Below are positions 60,989 to 64,000 of a DNA stretch of 64,000 nucleotides, in pieces. The translations under genes were made by a program, and so were the position numbers. The notes under the pieces are model-generated. The model was not told where the DNA came from. It worked only from the letters and a program-made list of their open reading frames with translations, and made no database searches. The DNA comes from Patiria miniata (Eukaryota > Echinodermata > Asteroidea > Valvatida > Asterinidae), in NCBI RefSeq assembly GCF_015706575.1, contig NW_024037064.1, forward strand, positions 15,725,606 to 15,789,605, read 5' to 3'. The first letter of the stretch is position 1, and every line of letters starts with the position of its first letter.

Positions 60989-61536
60989 CTAACAATGGGC
61001 TATCTTCCGATTGGGTGCTTCGGGGGCCAAGCGGAGACGCTTCAGTGATCACGATTTCCGTACGTTGAAAAAGTATAGACGTTAAATTTCAATCGAAAAT
61101 GCTGCTTTTCCGAGCCTATAGTATTATGAGCCCTCGGCAACAGAATCCATTTGGGATCGTTGTGACTACAATATTTCTCCCACCCCCTACTTGGGATTAA
61201 TTGAACCCCAATAAACACCCCCTCCCCCACCCCCTAAAAGAAAAGTGACAAACATACGGATTTCCCTGGCTGCTGTTTATGTTTGTTTTGTAATAAAGAC
61301 AATAATCACACACACCCATTCGCGAACAAAATGTCACGGATCCCTCTATACGTTCCCCGCTATATCCTGAGACGAGCACCCAGTAATTATTACTTAATCG
61401 ACTTTGACAAAAAATGGAGACCAGACATGTTTTACAGTGGAAATAGGGAGGGGAAAAGCAACTCTAAGAACACACATGACAAGGACAAGTGAAATCGAGT
61501 AAAATCAAGATTCAATCTCTTTTTTGAAATAGTGGT

Positions 61537-61552
61537 GGCTCTGAAAAGAGCC
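61537..61552 (-). terminator. Histone 3' stem-loop, H4 unit 7
   Basis: Unchanged copy. Confidence 0.97.
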
Positions 61553-61579
61553 GTTCGGTTTGATTTTTGAATATGGTGT

Positions 61580-61903
<324 letters not shown>

Positions 61904-62394
61904 TCAGTCGGTTGTAGATGATTCAATGGCCATCCCAGCCCCGGCGAGGCAACTTATAGGACATGCGCGGACGCGATATGAGCATGCGAAGCCATCAACT
62001 GTTACGGCGCCCTCTGGCGACCAATCGTGGCAGGAGCACTCATCCTGGGAAACAAACAAATCAGAAGCAAAACAAGGGGGAAAAGGGATAACAAATAAGA
62101 AAAGGAAGAAGATGCCTAGAAACATATTGCAACGAGACTCAAACAATACATTTATAACCAGACACAGAGGGGTCGTGGCCAAGCCTTTTTTTTTTTTTTT
62201 TTTTTTTACACCTTGAACGGAAATCAATGGAAACGCCAACATCATAATTTAACAAGACTTTACACACTTACTAATATTTACCGTAATTCAATGTGAAAGC
62301 CCTGTCACCAAAACGTCAAAAGAAAACGAACCTTTAACGACGGGGCACCGTAGTCAGAACCTGTTTTTGTATTAATTTATGTTCCCCGAAGGGA

Positions 62395-62548
62395 GTGGGC
62401 CGAATCCCGGATGTACTGCTATACCGGGCCAACCCGTGGCCGGGACGAGGCAAGCCTCTATTCCACGGCCCAAATCCAAAAATCAGTTTAATATACTGGC
62501 TGTTCAATGAACAGCGTTTCAGATATTAAGCTGAAAAGAACAGATACT
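62395..62548 (-). pseudogene. U2: U2 snRNA 3' segment, unit 7
   Basis: nt 35-188. Confidence 0.95.
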
Positions 62549-62944
62549 TATTTTTTAGGGTTCCCCCACAAGACCACAAGTGGGGAACCAGGCAGGCCGA
62601 CCACGCCGGACCAAGCTAGTAGGGTTGCGAACCCTCCTGCCCGGGACAAAACAACAACACGCAAAACCCGAAGGTTTACATAAAACTGACAACATAGAAA
62701 CGGCCCGAAGGCCACACACATAGGCCTGTACATTTGGGGGTGGCACTAGGTACCAACCACTTGCCAAATGCACAGAAAACACCCCGAAGGGATACCACCA
62801 AGGTAGGATCACCCGAACTGGCCGCCCTTGGGAAACCAGCCGGGGACCGCTTCGGGGGCGGGGCCTTACAGTCTCAAGGCAAAGTGCAATGCCGAGTCTG
62901 GACCTCCTCCTGATATTCCTGACCAAGACTTAGACCAAAGTGCA
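62549..62944 (-). mobile_element. Type B short U2-targeted insert, unit 7
   Basis: By eye identical to the insert at 44778-45173, although the unit between them carries D. TTCG hairpins at 62664-62677, 62702-62713 and 62782-62791. Confidence 0.8.
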
Positions 62945-62974
62945 ATGATCTTAGCCAAAAGGCCGAGAAGCGAT
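62945..62974 (-). pseudogene. U2: U2 snRNA 5' segment, unit 7
   Basis: nt 1-30, G at nt 12. Confidence 0.95.
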
Positions 62975-64000
62975 AACGATTAATATTAAAACAATAGCGC
63001 GGAAAGGGATTATTCGTCTTGAAATACTGTTTGCTATTGTTCTTCTTATTATTTATTTTTGCCTTTTTTTGTTTCCTGGTGTGAAAACAAAAAAAAAGAC
63101 TCCTGCGCGTCCACCGCAACTCAACGAAACCAGGGGAGAGAGAGATGAGCAAGAAATCTCCGGCTTTCTCAGATTAACAGAGACATATACATTCTTAAAA
63201 ATATTTCTATCATGCATTTTCATACACCTCGATCATATTTCACCCAAAATCTTGTTGAAAAAATTAATCCAGACAAAAAATGGGATCAATGCATCAGTGA
63301 GCGAGAGCGTCGGCACTAAATGCCGTACGTACGATGTACCGGGACAAGCATATCAATAGATGGCGCCCTTCAACACTCCCGGTCATCGCGCCTCGGCGTT
63401 TCCCATCTGGGTATTTCTCAGGGCCTGCCAATGGGTCCCACATTAGGGGCGGGGAAATACTTCAGTTTGTCAGTAAGCTCCGTGGCCGAGTGGTTAGAGA
63501 GCACATGTAGAAAGTAATAGACCGTGGGTTCGAGTCCCAGCCTGCCGCTTTCCTTTAATTGCTTGGTTATTGTTTTGTTTTGTTATTTTTTCACTTACTT
63601 ATTTCCCCTTTTTGTAATAATTACTATTTTATTTCATTGATTTATTGTTTATTTCGTCATGAAGTTATAAGAAGAAAATTCGAAAGAAAAGAAAACATTC
63701 GTCATACCGTTTTCATTTGCGCTTATAATACTTATGTATCAATATCAATGCGGTCCCGCGGGGAGTTAATTGAAGAGAGAGAAAGAAAGAAAAGAAACAA
63801 ACGGGAAACAAATGTCAACGCACCATTATTTGTCCATTTTTGTAACCTTTGGTGAATAAGTCATTCACATTCTACATGAGGCAACATTTAAGACAATGCA
63901 TATACATACATGTATGGCTAATGTACTCAGCCGGCCGGCCGGTCACATACGCAGTGCGTAAAATTTTGCATAATGATTAAGTTAAAGGACACAGTGGGAA
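62975..64000. repeat. Histone-U2 tandem repeat, unit 8 (cut by window end)
   Basis: Only the spacer upstream of U2 and the tRNA-like element are inside the window; H2A would start beyond the end. Confidence 0.95.
63477..63549 (+). other. tRNA-like element, unit 8
   Basis: Identical copy of the element at 330-402. Confidence 0.6.

Overview
The window is animal (metazoan) nuclear DNA. It is a head-to-tail array of eight near-identical histone repeat units, six complete and two cut by the window edges. Evidence for an animal: intronless core histone genes with an H3.2-type H3, the 16-nt replication-dependent histone 3' stem-loop (GGCTCTTTTCAGAGCC) plus a purine-rich downstream element after every gene, CCAAT/TATA/CATTC-type promoters, and a recognisable 188-nt U2 snRNA gene. 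I cannot name the species. The histone sequences and the retrotransposon type suggest an invertebrate, probably marine, but that is inference.

Each unit has a core of about 5.55 kb. In + coordinates it holds a degenerate tRNA-like element (+ strand), then H2A, H2B, H3, H4 and a U2 snRNA gene, all on the - strand. There is no H1. Unit borders, taken at the U2 5' end, are 1-5773 (partial), 5774-11718, 11719-27527, 27528-39255, 39256-45203, 45204-57024, 57025-62974 and 62975-64000 (partial). Apart from mononucleotide-run lengths and a few point changes the cores look identical, so they are either recently amplified or strongly homogenised.

All seven U2 genes in the window are interrupted at the same place, inside the branch-point recognition sequence (after U2 nt 30, resuming at nt 35). 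Four kinds of insert occur, in the order A, A, C, C, B, D, B. C (6175 bp) and D (6245 bp) are full-length two-ORF non-LTR retrotransposons: a zinc-knuckle ORF1, and an ORF2 with an N-terminal apurinic-type endonuclease and a reverse transcriptase. They are most like the Tx1-clade, U2-specific Keno group. A (387 bp) and B (396 bp) carry no convincing ORF. They share their ends with each other and a 3'-terminal RNA fold with C and D, so they look like non-autonomous partners of the long elements.

The most interesting signal is RNA structure. The inserts are packed with small hairpins that have family-specific loops: five tandem covarying hairpins with loop TGAAGT in A, TTCG tetraloops in B, a 3'-UTR array with mostly CTTTA-like loops in C and D, and 5'-UTR hairpins whose loops end in CTGC (+ strand) in C and D. 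This, with the conserved 3' fold, is the best candidate here for an undescribed system: a U2-targeted retrotransposon/satellite pair using structured RNA for recognition.

Caveats: the third unit holds a 500-N gap flanked by two overlapping, error-rich pieces of the C element, which is probably an assembly artefact. Several single-base frameshifts (H2B of unit 3, ORF2 of C in unit 3, ORF2 of D) lie in or beside homopolymers and may be sequencing errors.
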